From: Aliivibrio sp. EL58 | GTDB lineage: Bacteria; Pseudomonadota; Gammaproteobacteria; Enterobacterales; Vibrionaceae | Reading direction: 5' to 3' | DNA: 64,000 bases | Assembly (NCBI RefSeq): GCF_900312675.1 | Contig: NZ_OMPC01000009.1 | Location: forward strand, 930,001-994,000 | In this document: piece by piece, positions 50,929 to 60,433 of the stretch | Layout of the letters: every line of letters begins with the position of its first letter | Numbering within the stretch: position 1 is the first letter of the stretch | Made by a program: the position numbers and the translations under genes | The notes under the pieces: generated by a model | Databases searched by the model: none | What the model was told of the DNA's origin: nothing | Seen by the model: the letters and a program-made list of their open reading frames with translations, nothing else

Positions 50929-52572
50929 ATGGTAACAGACAACAAAACAGCGGATGCCAACTTAGAAAGCATGCTGCGAATTTTTACTGTTCCGGAAGCG
51001 CCCGATTCTACTCTTGGTAAAATTGAGCAAGAACTTTCTCAAAATCTAAATAAGTTCTTACGAGAGCATATTGTTGCAGAGGAAAAACCTCTGACTGAAA
51101 TAGAGAAAGATTTTACGGATTCCTCAATGCCTGAATCGCCGACGTATGTTTCTGAACATACTGAGCATTTATTGAATACGTTAGTTTCTCAATCTGTTCA
51201 TACTTCAGCTCCAAGCTTTATTGGTCACATGACATCTGCATTGCCTTACTTTTTAATGCCGCTGTCTAAGATCATGATCGCCTTGAATCAAAATCTAGTC
51301 AAAATTGAAACATCAAAAGCATTTACCCCATTAGAACGACAAGTTTTGGGTATTTTGCATCGCCTTATTTATGGTGAGCAAGACGGTTTTTACCATCACT
51401 GGATGCACAGCGCCGATCACTCATTGGGGGCTTTTTGCTCTGGTGGTACTGTCGCTAATATTACCGCGTTATGGGTTGCAAGGAACCGTTTATTAAAACC
51501 TGAAGGTAATTTTGAAGGCATTGCTAAACAAGGTCTATTTGCTGCTTTAACTCATTATAAATGCAGCGGACTTGCTATATTTGTTTCTGAGCGTGGCCAC
51601 TATTCAGTAAAAAAAGCCGCTGATGTATTAGGTATCGGTCAAGATGGTGTCGTTGCTGTAAAAACAGACAACAACAACCGGATCTGTTTGGCTGATCTAG
51701 AATTAAAAATCGCAGCCGCTAAAGAAAATAATATTAAGCCATTAGCCATTATTGGTGTTGCTGGTACGACTGAAACAGGAACCATTGACCCATTACGCCA
51801 ACTGGCAGAAGTCGCTCAACGTGAAAACTGTCATTTTCATGTCGATGCAGCTTGGGGCGGTGCGACTTTAATGTCTAACACTTATCGTCACCTTTTAGAT
51901 GGTATTGATTTAGCCGATTCTGTCACCATTGATGCACATAAGCAGCTTTATGTCCCTATGGGAGCTGGCATGGTGATATTTAAAGATCCTGAACTTATGT
52001 CATCTATTCAGCATCACGCTGAATATATTTTACGCAAAGGGTCAAAAGATCTAGGCCGACATACACTTGAAGGGTCTCGTAGTGGCATGGCAATGCTATT
52101 GTACTCTTGCTTTAATGTTATTAGTCGTCCAGGTTATGAACTACTGATCAATCAAAGCATTGAAAAAGCTAAGTATTTTTCTGAATTAATCCAACAACAA
52201 GATGACTTTGAATTAATATCAGCACCAGAGCTTTGTCTACTTACTTATCGCTATGTGCCAAAACGAGTAAAAGAAGCCTTATTATTGGCAACACCAGAGC
52301 AAAGAATTGAAATCTATGAGCACTTGGATAATCTCACTAAATATATCCAAAAAACTCAACGTGAAACGGGTAAATCATTCGTTTCTCGAACACGCTTAAC
52401 GCCGGAAAGTTACCAGTCACAACCGACGATTGTTTTCCGAGTAGTACTTGCCAATCCTTTAACGACAAAAGATATCTTAAAAAATGTCCTAATCGAGCAA
52501 AGATGCATTGCAAAAAGTAGTGAGATTTCTCTTCCACAATTACTCACTCTTACCGACTCAATCTTAAATTAG
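50929..52572 (+). CDS. panP: PanP, PLP-dependent aspartate 1-decarboxylase
   Basis: 547 aa group II PLP decarboxylase. The Schiff-base lysine is in VTIDAHKQLYVPMGAGM; upstream HVDAAWGGATLMS and FCSGGTVANITALWVAR are conserved. In vibrios PanP makes beta-alanine for pantothenate and coenzyme A, replacing the pyruvoyl enzyme PanD. Glutamate decarboxylase-like misannotation is common. No strong ribosome site is visible. Monocistronic, with a hairpin after. Confidence 0.9.
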   Translation: MVTDNKTADANLESMLRIFTVPEAPDSTLGKIEQELSQNLNKFLREHIVAEEKPLTEIEKDFTDSSMPESPTYVSEHTEHLLNTLVSQSVHTSAPSFIGHMTSALPYFLMPLSKIMIALNQNLVKIETSKAFTPLERQVLGILHRLIYGEQDGFYHHWMHSADHSLGAFCSGGTVANITALWVARNRLLKPEGNFEGIAKQGLFAALTHYKCSGLAIFVSERGHYSVKKAADVLGIGQDGVVAVKTDNNNRICLADLELKIAAAKENNIKPLAIIGVAGTTETGTIDPLRQLAEVAQRENCHFHVDAAWGGATLMSNTYRHLLDGIDLADSVTIDAHKQLYVPMGAGMVIFKDPELMSSIQHHAEYILRKGSKDLGRHTLEGSRSGMAMLLYSCFNVISRPGYELLINQSIEKAKYFSELIQQQDDFELISAPELCLLTYRYVPKRVKEALLLATPEQRIEIYEHLDNLTKYIQKTQRETGKSFVSRTRLTPESYQSQPTIVFRVVLANPLTTKDILKNVLIEQRCIAKSSEISLPQLLTLTDSILN

Positions 52573-52591
52573 CTTAGCAACAACTCCTCAT

Positions 52592-52635
52592 CCAGGTTAT
52601 TTTATCTCATATAAAGTAACCTGGATTTTGTAATT
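52592..52635 (+). terminator. Terminator-like hairpin after panP
   Basis: CCAGGTTA / TAACCTGG stem with a 19-base loop and a following ATTTTG. A second hairpin AAAAACACTTTC / GAAAGTGTTTTT at 52706-52735 is stronger and precedes hexR. Confidence 0.7.
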
Positions 52636-52705
52636 ATTTTCCTGAAAGTCTGAAATTTAATCACAAGATCACGCCAATATTTACAATAAAACTCGATTTA
52701 TAAAT

Positions 52706-52735
52706 AAAAACACTTTCTAAATTGAAAGTGTTTTT
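52706..52735. terminator. Strong hairpin terminator between panP and hexR
   Basis: AAAAACACTTTC / GAAAGTGTTTTT stem with a 6-base loop; A- and T-runs on both sides. Confidence 0.85.
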
Positions 52736-52753
52736 AGAGTTCTGTCATATTAT

Positions 52754-52768
52754 TGTTATAAAAATACA
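52754..52768. promoter_or_regulatory. HexR-like palindrome upstream of hexR
   Basis: TGTTATAAAAATACA fits TGTARTWWWAYTACA at 13 of 15 positions, 143-157 bp upstream of hexR. Suggests autoregulation. Confidence 0.45.
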
Positions 52769-52910
52769 CTCAAGACCGTCATTTGTTAGAGGCACACTCT
52801 ACAAACGTATATACTTAATCTCATCAAATATTTATAGCGTTAACCAGAGTAAACCAAGGTAGGTTATTCTGGCTAGGGTTATACTAAGAGCAGAATGTAG
52901 AAGAGTGCAT

Positions 52911-53765
52911 ATGAATACGATTGAAAGAATACAAAATAATTTAGATAACTTCAGTAAATCAGAACGTAAAGTTGCTGAAGTAATCATGGCCTCACCACAA
53001 ACGGCCATTCACTCTAGTATCGCTACATTAGCAAAAATGGCTGATGTAAGTGAGCCAACTGTTAACCGTTTTTGTCGTCGTTTAGACACTAAAGGCTTTC
53101 CTGATTTTAAACTTCACTTAGCACAAAGTTTAGCGAACGGAACACCTTATGTGAACCGTAACGTTGAAGAAAATGATGGCCCAGACGCCTATACGCACAA
53201 AATTTTCGAATCAACAATGGCATGCTTAGATGTTGCTAAGAATAGTCTTGATCCAATGCAAGTTAATCGTGCTGTCGACTTATTAACTCAAGCGAAAAAG
53301 ATCTCATTTTTTGGTCTTGGCGCATCAGCTTCTGTTGCACACGATGCCATGAATAAGTTTTTCCGCTTTAATATTCCAATCACGTGTTTTGATGATATCG
53401 TCATGCAGCGTATGAGTTGCATCAACTGTACTGAAAACGACGTTGTAGTATTAATCTCTCATACTGGCCGCACAAAGAGTTTGGTTGAGATTGCAGAACT
53501 TGCTAAATCAAATGGTGCGACAGTTATTGCTATTACAGCGAAAGACTCTCCACTAGAAAAGATGTCTTCTTTAGCTATTTGCTTAGACGTTCCAGAAGAT
53601 ACTGACGTTTATATGCCAATGGCGAGCCGTGTTGTACAAATGACAGTTATCGATGTATTAGCAACAGGCTTTACCTTACGTCGTGGCGCTGGCTTTAGAG
53701 ACAATTTAAAGCGTGTAAAAGATGCGTTAAAAGACTCTCGTTATGAAAAAGACAACACTCTCTAA
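52911..53765 (+). CDS. hexR: HexR, central carbon metabolism regulator (MurR/RpiR family)
   Basis: 284 aa from ATG 52911 (AGAAGAG upstream; a GTG lies two codons earlier). N-terminal HTH_6 domain (TLAKMADVSEPTVNRFCRRL) and C-terminal SIS sugar-phosphate domain (FFGLGASASVAHDAMNKFF, VVLISHTGRTKSL). HexR senses 2-keto-3-deoxy-6-phosphogluconate and controls Entner-Doudoroff, glycolytic and fermentation genes. Three HexR-like sites lie in this window (near adhE, gapA, hexR). Confidence 0.93.
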   Translation: MNTIERIQNNLDNFSKSERKVAEVIMASPQTAIHSSIATLAKMADVSEPTVNRFCRRLDTKGFPDFKLHLAQSLANGTPYVNRNVEENDGPDAYTHKIFESTMACLDVAKNSLDPMQVNRAVDLLTQAKKISFFGLGASASVAHDAMNKFFRFNIPITCFDDIVMQRMSCINCTENDVVVLISHTGRTKSLVEIAELAKSNGATVIAITAKDSPLEKMSSLAICLDVPEDTDVYMPMASRVVQMTVIDVLATGFTLRRGAGFRDNLKRVKDALKDSRYEKDNTL

Positions 53766-53788
53766 CTTTTTCATTTCAAAAAACATTT

Positions 53789-53822
53789 AAGAACCCACTT
53801 TAATTAAGTGGGTTCTTTTTTA
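53789..53822 (+). terminator. Intrinsic terminator after hexR
   Basis: AAGAACCCACTT / AAGTGGGTTCTT stem with T-run. Confidence 0.92.
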
Positions 53823-53991
53823 TAAATCTCATTGATTCTATTTAAGATCTCTTCTTTTTATTACTTTTCAATCCATAGGTTTTACCTATTAGATAGAGAG
53901 GTGAAATCACCTTTACTTTGCAGATAACAGTAGGCATAGTATTCCTATTGATTGCAGTAACACGCATCCCTTACTATTTGGAGTTAACACT

Positions 53992-54255
53992 ATGTTTGTA
54001 GTTATTTTTGGTCGCCCTGGTTGCCCATTTTGTGTTCGTGCAAAAGAACACGCTGATACGCTAAAAGAAAAACGTGAAGATTTTAACTATCGTTATGTTG
54101 ATATTCATGCAGAAGGGATCTCAAAAGCAGATCTAGAAAAAACAGTCGGTAAGCCTGTAGATACTGTTCCTCAAATTTTTGTAGACCAAGAGCACATTGG
54201 CGGCTGCACAGAATTTGAAGCATATGCTAAAGAGAACCTAGGTCTTTTTGATTAA
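53992..54255 (+). CDS. grxA: Glutaredoxin 1
   Basis: 87 aa dithiol glutaredoxin with CPFC in RPGCPFCVRAKEHAD and the GSH-binding TVPQIFVDQEHIGGCTEF. It supplies electrons to ribonucleotide reductase and other targets, with glutathione. ATTTGGAGTTAACACTATG gives a ribosome site. It precedes ybjL, and grxA and ybjL are also neighbours in enterobacteria. Confidence 0.97.
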   Translation: MFVVIFGRPGCPFCVRAKEHADTLKEKREDFNYRYVDIHAEGISKADLEKTVGKPVDTVPQIFVDQEHIGGCTEFEAYAKENLGLFD

Positions 54256-54281
54256 TCTATAGCCTGCACCAATGTATTTTA

Positions 54282-54312
54282 AATCACTGCTCTTGAGCGG
54301 TGATTTTTTTTT
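54282..54312 (+). terminator. Intrinsic terminator after grxA
   Basis: AAATCAC-T-GCTC / GAGC-G-GTGATTT stem followed by a run of T. Confidence 0.88.
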
Positions 54313-54400
54313 GTTTTCTTTATAAATATGGTTATACAATCGCCATTTTTAAGTTAGACTTGCATCACACTTTCTTATTCCATATTTCAGGCAAAATACA

Positions 54401-56083
54401 GTGAACATTGATGTTGCTACTTTGTTAGCGCAAAACGATATCTTACTTATATTCGTTGTTCTCGCTCTTGGCTTATTCATAGCCAAAATTAGAATTGGTA
54501 GTTTCCAATTGGGTAGCTCTATTGGTGTGCTTATCACCGCCCTCTTTATGGGAAGTATTGGTTATACTTTTAGTGCCGATTCTCTCAACATAGGTTTCAT
54601 GCTCTTCATTTTCTGTGTTGGTATTGAAGCCGGTCCAAACTTTTTTGGTATCTTCCTACGTGATGGTAAACACTACCTATTACTGGTACTTGTCGTTCTC
54701 ATCTCTGCTATCTCATTAAGCTTTTTAACTGGGCATTACTTTAATCTCAGCTATGGCTTATCTACAGGTATGATGGCAGGTGCTCTAACAGCAACCCCCG
54801 TTCTTGTTGGTGCTAAAGATGCCCTTAACTCTGGCTTAGCCGTTCTTCCTGATGGTGTGGAATTTAGCAAAGTAATTGATAACCTAAGTGTTGGTTATGC
54901 TTTCTCTTATTTGATCGGTTTAACCAGCTTAATATTATTAGCTCGTTTACTGCCAAAATTACAAAAGCAAAACCTACAAGACAGTGCGATGCAAATCGCT
55001 CAAGAGCGTGGCATTGGCAGTGCTGGCCAACGTAAAGTTTACCTTCCTATCATTCGAGCTTATCGTGTTGGTCAAGAGCTTATCGATTGGACTGATGGAA
55101 AGAACTTACGTGAATTAGGTATTCACCGCCAAACAGGTTGCCACATTGAACGCATTCGTCGTAATGGTATTCTTGCGAACCCTGATGGCGACTATATCCT
55201 ACAACAAAGTGATGAAATAGCGTTAGTAGGCTACCCTGATAGCCATGCTCGTCTAGATCCTAGCTTCAGAAACGGTAAAGAAGTATTTGACCGTAATCTA
55301 TTAGATCTACGTATTGCAGAAGAAGAGATCGTTGTAAAGAATGACAATATTTCAGGAAAACGCTTATCTGAATTAAACCTGTCTGAATATGGCTGTTTCT
55401 TAAACCGAGTCGTTCGTGCACAGATTGAAATGCCAATTGAGCATGATATCGTACTTGCGAAAGGTGATATTCTTCAGGTAAGTGGTGAGAAAAGTAAAGT
55501 TCACCACATTGCCGACAAGATTGGTTTTATCTCGATCCATAGTCAGGTATCGGATCTATTGGCTTTCTGTAGTTTCTTTATTCTAGGTATCATGTTCGGC
55601 ATGATCACTATGAGCTTTGGTCAGGTTACCTTTGGGCTTGGTAATGCCGTTGGCCTATTGATCTCAGGTATTACATTAGGCTTCTTAAGAGCGAATCACC
55701 CAACCTTTGGCTATGTACCTCAAGGCGCACTCAATATGGCGAAAAACCTTGGTTTATTAGTCTTTATGGTGGGCATAGGTCTAAGTGCTGGTGGCAATAT
55801 TGGAGATTACTTCTCTGAAGACGGCTTAAAAGTACTTGCCGCAGCACTTATTGTCAGCGTTGTTCCTGTTATTTTGGCGTACCTTGTTGGTGCGTATATT
55901 CTAAATATGAACCGCGCCTTATTGATTGGTGCCATTATTGGTGCTCGTACTTGTGGTCCTGCAATGGATGTTGTGAACGAACATGCACGTAGTACCATTC
56001 CAGCATTAGGCTATGCCGGTACTTATGCTATTGCAAATATCTTAATGACCGTTGCTGGTACTATTATGATCCTGCTTGCTTAA
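54401..56083 (+). CDS. ybjL: YbjL-type AspT/YidE antiporter family protein
   Basis: 560 aa. Ten or more helices in two halves separated by two TrkA_C (RCK-C) domains around residues 210-370 ([23 protein letters not shown] region). Conserved motifs include [12 protein letters not shown] and [12 protein letters not shown]-like [12 protein letters not shown]. The start is GTG 54401 ([11 protein letters not shown]), matching the E. coli YbjL N-terminus. Substrate unknown; the aspartate/alanine exchange of AspT cannot be assumed. Confidence 0.93.
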   Translation: MNIDVATLLAQNDILLIFVVLALGLFIAKIRIGSFQLGSSIGVLITALFMGSIGYTFSADSLNIGFMLFIFCVGIEAGPNFFGIFLRDGKHYLLLVLVVLISAISLSFLTGHYFNLSYGLSTGMMAGALTATPVLVGAKDALNSGLAVLPDGVEFSKVIDNLSVGYAFSYLIGLTSLILLARLLPKLQKQNLQDSAMQIAQERGIGSAGQRKVYLPIIRAYRVGQELIDWTDGKNLRELGIHRQTGCHIERIRRNGILANPDGDYILQQSDEIALVGYPDSHARLDPSFRNGKEVFDRNLLDLRIAEEEIVVKNDNISGKRLSELNLSEYGCFLNRVVRAQIEMPIEHDIVLAKGDILQVSGEKSKVHHIADKIGFISIHSQVSDLLAFCSFFILGIMFGMITMSFGQVTFGLGNAVGLLISGITLGFLRANHPTFGYVPQGALNMAKNLGLLVFMVGIGLSAGGNIGDYFSEDGLKVLAAALIVSVVPVILAYLVGAYILNMNRALLIGAIIGARTCGPAMDVVNEHARSTIPALGYAGTYAIANILMTVAGTIMILLA

Positions 56084-56126
56084 ATTGATTGCATATTTAC
56101 ACCAATGTAATTAAATGAGAGGCAAT

Positions 56127-56168
56127 AAAAAACCCCAGAATGATTAAACACTCTGGGGTTTTATTTTA
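56127..56168. terminator. Bidirectional terminator between ybjL and fabV
   Basis: AAAAAACCCCAGA / TCTGGGGTTTT stem with T-rich flank. Confidence 0.9.
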
Positions 56169-56195
56169 TCTGCTATTAATCCTCAAAAGAATTAA

Positions 56196-57398
56196 TTAAA
56201 TATCGGCAACATCGAACTCAACTAATGGGTTCACGTCAGCGTCGTAATCAACACCATCAACGCCAAAACCGAACAGTTTTAAGAACTCTTCTTTGTATTC
56301 AACGTAATCAGTTAAATCTTTTAGGTTCTCAGTCGTTACTTGTGGCCATAGCTCACGACAATGTTTTTGAATGTCTTCACGTAGTTCCCAGTCATCTAGA
56401 CGTAGGCGGTTGTTCTCGTCTACTTCAGGTGCTGAGCCATCTTCTTTATATAGACGTTGGCTAAACATACGTAGGATTTGCTCTTGGCAACCTTCGTGTA
56501 CGCCTTCTTCACGCATTTTCTTAAATACCATTGCGATATAAAGAGGCATAACCGGAATTGCAGAACTTGCTTGAGTCACAACAGATTTAAGAACCGCTAC
56601 GTTTGCAGTGCCGCCTGTCGCTGACAGTTTCTCGTTTAGCGCTGTCGCTGCACGATCTAAATCCATCTTCGCTTTACCTAGCGCGCCATCCCAATAGATA
56701 GGCCAAGTTAGCTCAGTACCGATGTAGCTATAAGCAACAGTTTTACAACCATCAGCTAGAACGCCAGCATCAGATAATGCATTCATCCAAAGTTCCCAAT
56801 CTTCGCCACCCATTACAGTAACCGTGTCTTGGATCTCTTGTTCTGTTGCAGGTTCAACCGATGCTTCAATGATTGCATCTTTATTGGTATCAACAGCGGT
56901 TGCTGTGTATGTATCACCAATTGGTTTTAATGAAGAACGGATCACTTCACCTGTTTCAGGCATTTTACGCACTGGAGAAGCCAGAGAGTAAACAACCATA
57001 TCAATCTGACCTAAATCTTCTTTGATTAGATCAATTGTTTTTTGTTTTGCTTCATTAGAGAAAGCATCACCATTTAAACTCTTAGAGTATAGGCCTTCTT
57101 CTTTAGCAAATTTATCAAAAGCTGCTGAATTGTACCAACCTGCTGTACCTGGTTTTTTCTCAGTCGCTGCTTTTTCAAAGAAAACACCAATCGTTGACGC
57201 TCCGCCACCGAATGCTGCAGTAATACGAGAAGAAAGACCGTAGCCACTTGAAGAACCAACAACCAATACACGTTTTGGTGCATTAACAATTGGACCTTGT
57301 GCTTTAGTCAGAGCAATTTGTTCTTTAACGTTGTGCTCACAACCAACTGGGTGAGTGGTTGTACAAATGAATCCACGAATTCTAGGTTTGATGATCAT
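56196..57398 (-). CDS. fabV: FabV, enoyl-ACP (trans-2-enoyl-CoA) reductase
   Basis: 400 aa from ATG 57398, preceded by AAAAGGAAAGTTGAAC; TTG 57404 is two codons earlier. Rossmann motif [16 protein letters not shown] and the family Y-x8-K active site in [10 protein letters not shown]. Catalyses the last step of the fatty acid elongation cycle and is resistant to triclosan in vibrios. It faces ybjL and lies across a region containing two predicted sRNAs from nhaA. Confidence 0.96.
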   Translation of the reverse strand: MIIKPRIRGFICTTTHPVGCEHNVKEQIALTKAQGPIVNAPKRVLVVGSSSGYGLSSRITAAFGGGASTIGVFFEKAATEKKPGTAGWYNSAAFDKFAKEEGLYSKSLNGDAFSNEAKQKTIDLIKEDLGQIDMVVYSLASPVRKMPETGEVIRSSLKPIGDTYTATAVDTNKDAIIEASVEPATEQEIQDTVTVMGGEDWELWMNALSDAGVLADGCKTVAYSYIGTELTWPIYWDGALGKAKMDLDRAATALNEKLSATGGTANVAVLKSVVTQASSAIPVMPLYIAMVFKKMREEGVHEGCQEQILRMFSQRLYKEDGSAPEVDENNRLRLDDWELREDIQKHCRELWPQVTTENLKDLTDYVEYKEEFLKLFGFGVDGVDYDADVNPLVEFDVADI

Positions 57399-57548
57399 GT
57401 TCAACTTTCCTTTTAATAATTACCTTCTAGGATAAAAGGTTCTTATCCAGTTCGCATCCCATTTATGACAATTTTTGTCAAAATAGTGAGTGGTTGGAGG
57501 TGTGAAACGTCTTTTTTCTAAAAAAATGGAATTATCTTCACTTTTTTT

Positions 57549-57575
57549 GAACTAACTGAAAAATACGAAGTCTGA
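57549..57575 (+). promoter_or_regulatory. Sigma-E-type promoter of sRNA 1
   Basis: GAACTAA (57549), a 17-bp spacer counted from GAACT, then TCTGA (57571-57575), preceded by a T-run. This is the layout of RpoE promoters (GAACTT-N16-TCTGA). Identical spacing recurs in the second unit. Confidence 0.75.
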
Positions 57576-57581
57576 TGTTAT

Positions 57582-57665
57582 GTTCATAATTCCACTGCTT
57601 TTTCTTGATTGATTCAAGTAACCCACTATCTAGCCTCTTGGCTTTTATCGATAGTGGGTTTTTCT
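57582..57665 (+). ncRNA. Predicted sigma-E-dependent small RNA with RybB/MicV-like seed
   Basis: About 84 nt, from roughly 57582 to 57665. It contains CCACTGCTTTTTCTTGATTG (57592-57611), very close to the RybB 5' seed GCCACTGCTTTTCTTTGATG. A long terminator hairpin AACCCACTATC / GATAGTGGGTT (57620-57660) with an inner AGCC/GGCT stem and T-run follows. Start and end are predicted. RybB-type seeds repress outer-membrane protein mRNAs via Hfq; target set here is inference. Confidence 0.72.
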
Positions 57666-57740
57666 TTGCCTGTTATTTATCTTAGCTTCCTACCCAAAAA
57701 CTAGCATTCAAAAAAAAATAATAAAAAATGAATCTTTTTT

Positions 57741-57767
57741 GAACTAAATGAAATATGGCTAGTCTGA
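57741..57767 (+). promoter_or_regulatory. Sigma-E-type promoter of sRNA 2
   Basis: GAACT (57741-57745), 17 bp, then TCTGA (57763-57767), in the shared context TTTTTTGAACTAA...AGTCTGA. Same spacing as the first unit. Confidence 0.75.
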
Positions 57768-57773
57768 ATTAGT

Positions 57774-57897
57774 ACCCGTTGATAAAGAGCGACTAAAATT
57801 TAGCAGGCCGCCAAATTTTATCTTATTCAACTGCATTGCTTTTTCATAATTCCTTATATTCCTTTGCCCATTCAGTCTTTGTTTGGGCTTTTTTTTG
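57774..57897 (+). ncRNA. Predicted sigma-E-dependent small RNA, VrrA-like
   Basis: About 124 nt from roughly 57774. It contains CTGCATTGCTTTTTCATAATT (57831-57851; core GCTTTTTC) and ends in GCCCA / TGGGC (57866-57888) with an eight-T run. The size, sigma-E promoter and internal seed location resemble V. cholerae VrrA. It shares the words TTCATAATTCC and GCTTTTTC with sRNA 1, in opposite order. Confidence 0.65.
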
Positions 57898-57926
57898 TCT
57901 GGAATTAAGCTTACTCATCAGATAAG

Positions 57927-57956
57927 AAAACACCCCGTATCAAACGAGGTGTTTTA
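57927..57956 (-). terminator. Terminator of nhaA
   Basis: On the minus strand AAAACACCTCG / CGGGGTGTTTT with loop TTTGATA. It sits just past the end of sRNA 2 and could also back it up. Confidence 0.8.
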
Positions 57957-57976
57957 TATTTAACTCAATGTTTTAT

Positions 57977-59146
57977 TTAAGCTTCAGCATTAGTATTGGC
58001 ATTCGCTTTCTTTGGAAGAGATATACTCAATAGCAAGTAACCAATCACAGCCGCCAATGTCGAGCCCATCAAAATACCAAGGCGAGCTAACTTATCAAAT
58101 TCAGGATATACACTACCAAACGCAAGTGATGAGATGAAAATTGACATGGTAAAACCAATACCACATAACACCGATACAGCGAAGATATGCATCATATTTA
58201 CACCCTTCGGTAGTTTAGCTACACCTGATTTAACTGCAATATAACTGAAGCTAAAGATACCTAGTGGTTTACCAATAAACAGACCAAATGCAACACCTAG
58301 TGGTAACGTTGTTGTTAAGCTATCTAATGATACGCCATCTAATGAAATACCCGCATTAGCGAAAGCAAATATTGGTAAAATCAAGAACGCCACATAAGGA
58401 TGAAGCGCATGTTCCATATGTTTCAGTGGAGAACGCTCACCTTTATTACCCTTCAGTGGGATCGCAAAGCCAAGCACAACACCTGCTAATGTTGCGTGAA
58501 CACCAGATTGAAGAACACTTACCCATAAGATAAAGCCAACTAATAAGTACCAACGGATCTTAGAGACGTGCTTCGCATTTAGTAAGAACAGAACCCCTGT
58601 CATAATAAAGCCAATCACAAGCGCTAAGATTGATAAATCACTCGTGTAGAAGAAGGCAATAATTACAACAACGCCAAGGTCATCAATAATTGCTAGAGCA
58701 AGTAGGAATACTTTTAAGCTCACAGGAACACGGTTACCAAGTAATGCCATGATACCTAGAGCAAAAGCAATATCGGTAGCAGCAGGAATGGCCCAACCAG
58801 ATAACGCTTCTGGGTCGCCCAGGTTAAATGCAACATAAACAAGTGCTGGAGCAAGCATACCGCCGACCGCAGCAATTGCTGGGAAAATTGCGGTTTCTTT
58901 AGACTTTAACGCACCTTCAAGTAACTCTCTTTTTACTTCCAAACCAATTAGGAAGAAAAAGACAGCCATTAACCCATCATTAATCCAATGAGACACAGAC
59001 ATACCACCAATATAAGTATGTAAAAATGTATCGTACATTGGCGCTAAAGAAGAGTTGGCAACCATCATTGCGATTGCTGCTGCAATCACGAGTAGAATCC
59101 CACCGGCAGACTCTAGTTTAAAAAAATTCTTAATAACATCACTCAT
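57977..59146 (-). CDS. nhaA: NhaA, Na+/H+ antiporter
   Basis: 389 aa, about 12 helices. The essential aspartate pair is in [16 protein letters not shown], with [15 protein letters not shown] at the N-terminus and [15 protein letters not shown] following helix II. It exchanges sodium for protons to keep cytosolic Na+ and pH in range, consistent with a marine host. ATG 59146 has AAAGGGCATCTA upstream. A hairpin lies in its leader at 59236-59272. Confidence 0.97.
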   Translation of the reverse strand: MSDVIKNFFKLESAGGILLVIAAAIAMMVANSSLAPMYDTFLHTYIGGMSVSHWINDGLMAVFFFLIGLEVKRELLEGALKSKETAIFPAIAAVGGMLAPALVYVAFNLGDPEALSGWAIPAATDIAFALGIMALLGNRVPVSLKVFLLALAIIDDLGVVVIIAFFYTSDLSILALVIGFIMTGVLFLLNAKHVSKIRWYLLVGFILWVSVLQSGVHATLAGVVLGFAIPLKGNKGERSPLKHMEHALHPYVAFLILPIFAFANAGISLDGVSLDSLTTTLPLGVAFGLFIGKPLGIFSFSYIAVKSGVAKLPKGVNMMHIFAVSVLCGIGFTMSIFISSLAFGSVYPEFDKLARLGILMGSTLAAVIGYLLLSISLPKKANANTNAEA

Positions 59147-59235
59147 TAGATGCCCTTTATTTATTATAATAATTTACAGAAAAACGAATAAGAAAAGTCT
59201 ACCCGTTGTTCTAGATCAAGAATAATCGCTTGTTC

Positions 59236-59272
59236 AGAGCTAAAGCATCGGAAAAACCGAAGTGTTAGCTCT
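59236..59272. promoter_or_regulatory. Hairpin in the nhaA leader / lipocalin-nhaA gap
   Basis: AGAGCTAA ... TCGG-AAAAA-CCGA ... TTAGCTCT: two nested perfect stems (8 bp and 4 bp). No T-run on the minus strand, so not an obvious terminator for the upstream operon; it could be a leader structure. Confidence 0.45.
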
Positions 59273-59311
59273 TACTCTCTGCTTTATTCGCATCGGAATA
59301 ACTATTTAATA

Positions 59312-60433
59312 CTAGTATCCCGTTAATTGCATAAAACCTGTTACTTGATGGGAGCCAGTCGTCGTTATTGGACCTTGCCAATATGGAATGAGAGTATCCA
59401 ACCATTGTTCATTACGGACAACTTGTGTTGTTAAATTTATATTATACTTAGGTACATTAATGATCCACTGGAGAGGCAATTTCCGACCATTTTTTAACTG
59501 GCGAGCGGGAAGTGTCTGTAGAGTAAAATCATCTTCACCTAATGAGATAAATCCTCCATGATTATCTAAAAGCGCACCATATCGGTACGGTGTTTGATCT
59601 TTATGTCTATATTGAGTCACAAGCAATTTTCTACTATCACTCAAATTAATAATAAACCAATCCCATCCTTGCTGATTTTCATCTAAAAAACCACTGGCCC
59701 ACTCATGCTCTAAGATTGCCGTGCCTGTAATAGTATAGGCTTTATTATTTAGAGTGATGTTGCCACGCACAGTAAGAAAAGGAAAAATATATTCATAGGA
59801 TGCGACAGGTATCAATTCATGTTTTTTTGAATAGCCAAACTCACCCAATTGGGTTGGATTATTATTCGAATTAATCGATAATTTGAGTGAAAAACTCTCT
59901 GAAGCGGCTGAAAATAATCCAGGGAAAGGGGTTCTTCCTAAGCTTCTCCATTGCCAATCATCGATCCAGATACGATATGGACGAGACATAACACCCGCCT
60001 GACCAATACCACCTCTCGCTAAACGTTCTCCAACCCATTTACCATCTTTCGTAGTGATAACGACTTTAGCTACATACAAACGAGGATCTAACCAACCTTT
60101 TGTTTCTCTGTCATCACTGGAAATACGAAACATTGTCCATTGGATCCCAACACTGTCCCCTTCTTGGTTAATAGCATTAACTGTCATCATCCATTTTTCA
60201 TGTTGAAAGGTTAGATGACTGTTAAAATCATCAGGGAAATGTAATGGATTATTGGGTAGTACAGGATCAAAATACGCATCAGGAGATTGGGAAAAAATAG
60301 AGTTAATCTCATTATCTCCTTCCGTATCTACGTCTTTCCAATTAACATAATAAGCAACAGCAAACCCAAGAATTAGAATAAAAATAGTCAGCGATATTTT
60401 TAAGTTACTGTTACGCATATTATTTTTTTTCAT
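59312..60433 (-). CDS. AttH/CrtC-type lipocalin-like protein of an ABC operon
   Basis: 373 aa. N-terminal signal anchor (ISLTIFILILGFAVAYYVNW), then a lipocalin-like beta region with AILEHEWASGF, WDWFIINLSDSRKLLV and GWLDPRLYVAKV typical of the AttH/CrtC family. Its ATG shares one base with the permease stop (TAATG), so it is the third gene of the operon. Likely faces the periplasm and binds the exported or extracted molecule. Not a real carotenoid hydratase on context. Confidence 0.85.
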   Translation of the reverse strand: MKKNNMRNSNLKISLTIFILILGFAVAYYVNWKDVDTEGDNEINSIFSQSPDAYFDPVLPNNPLHFPDDFNSHLTFQHEKWMMTVNAINQEGDSVGIQWTMFRISSDDRETKGWLDPRLYVAKVVITTKDGKWVGERLARGGIGQAGVMSRPYRIWIDDWQWRSLGRTPFPGLFSAASESFSLKLSINSNNNPTQLGEFGYSKKHELIPVASYEYIFPFLTVRGNITLNNKAYTITGTAILEHEWASGFLDENQQGWDWFIINLSDSRKLLVTQYRHKDQTPYRYGALLDNHGGFISLGEDDFTLQTLPARQLKNGRKLPLQWIINVPKYNINLTTQVVRNEQWLDTLIPYWQGPITTTGSHQVTGFMQLTGY

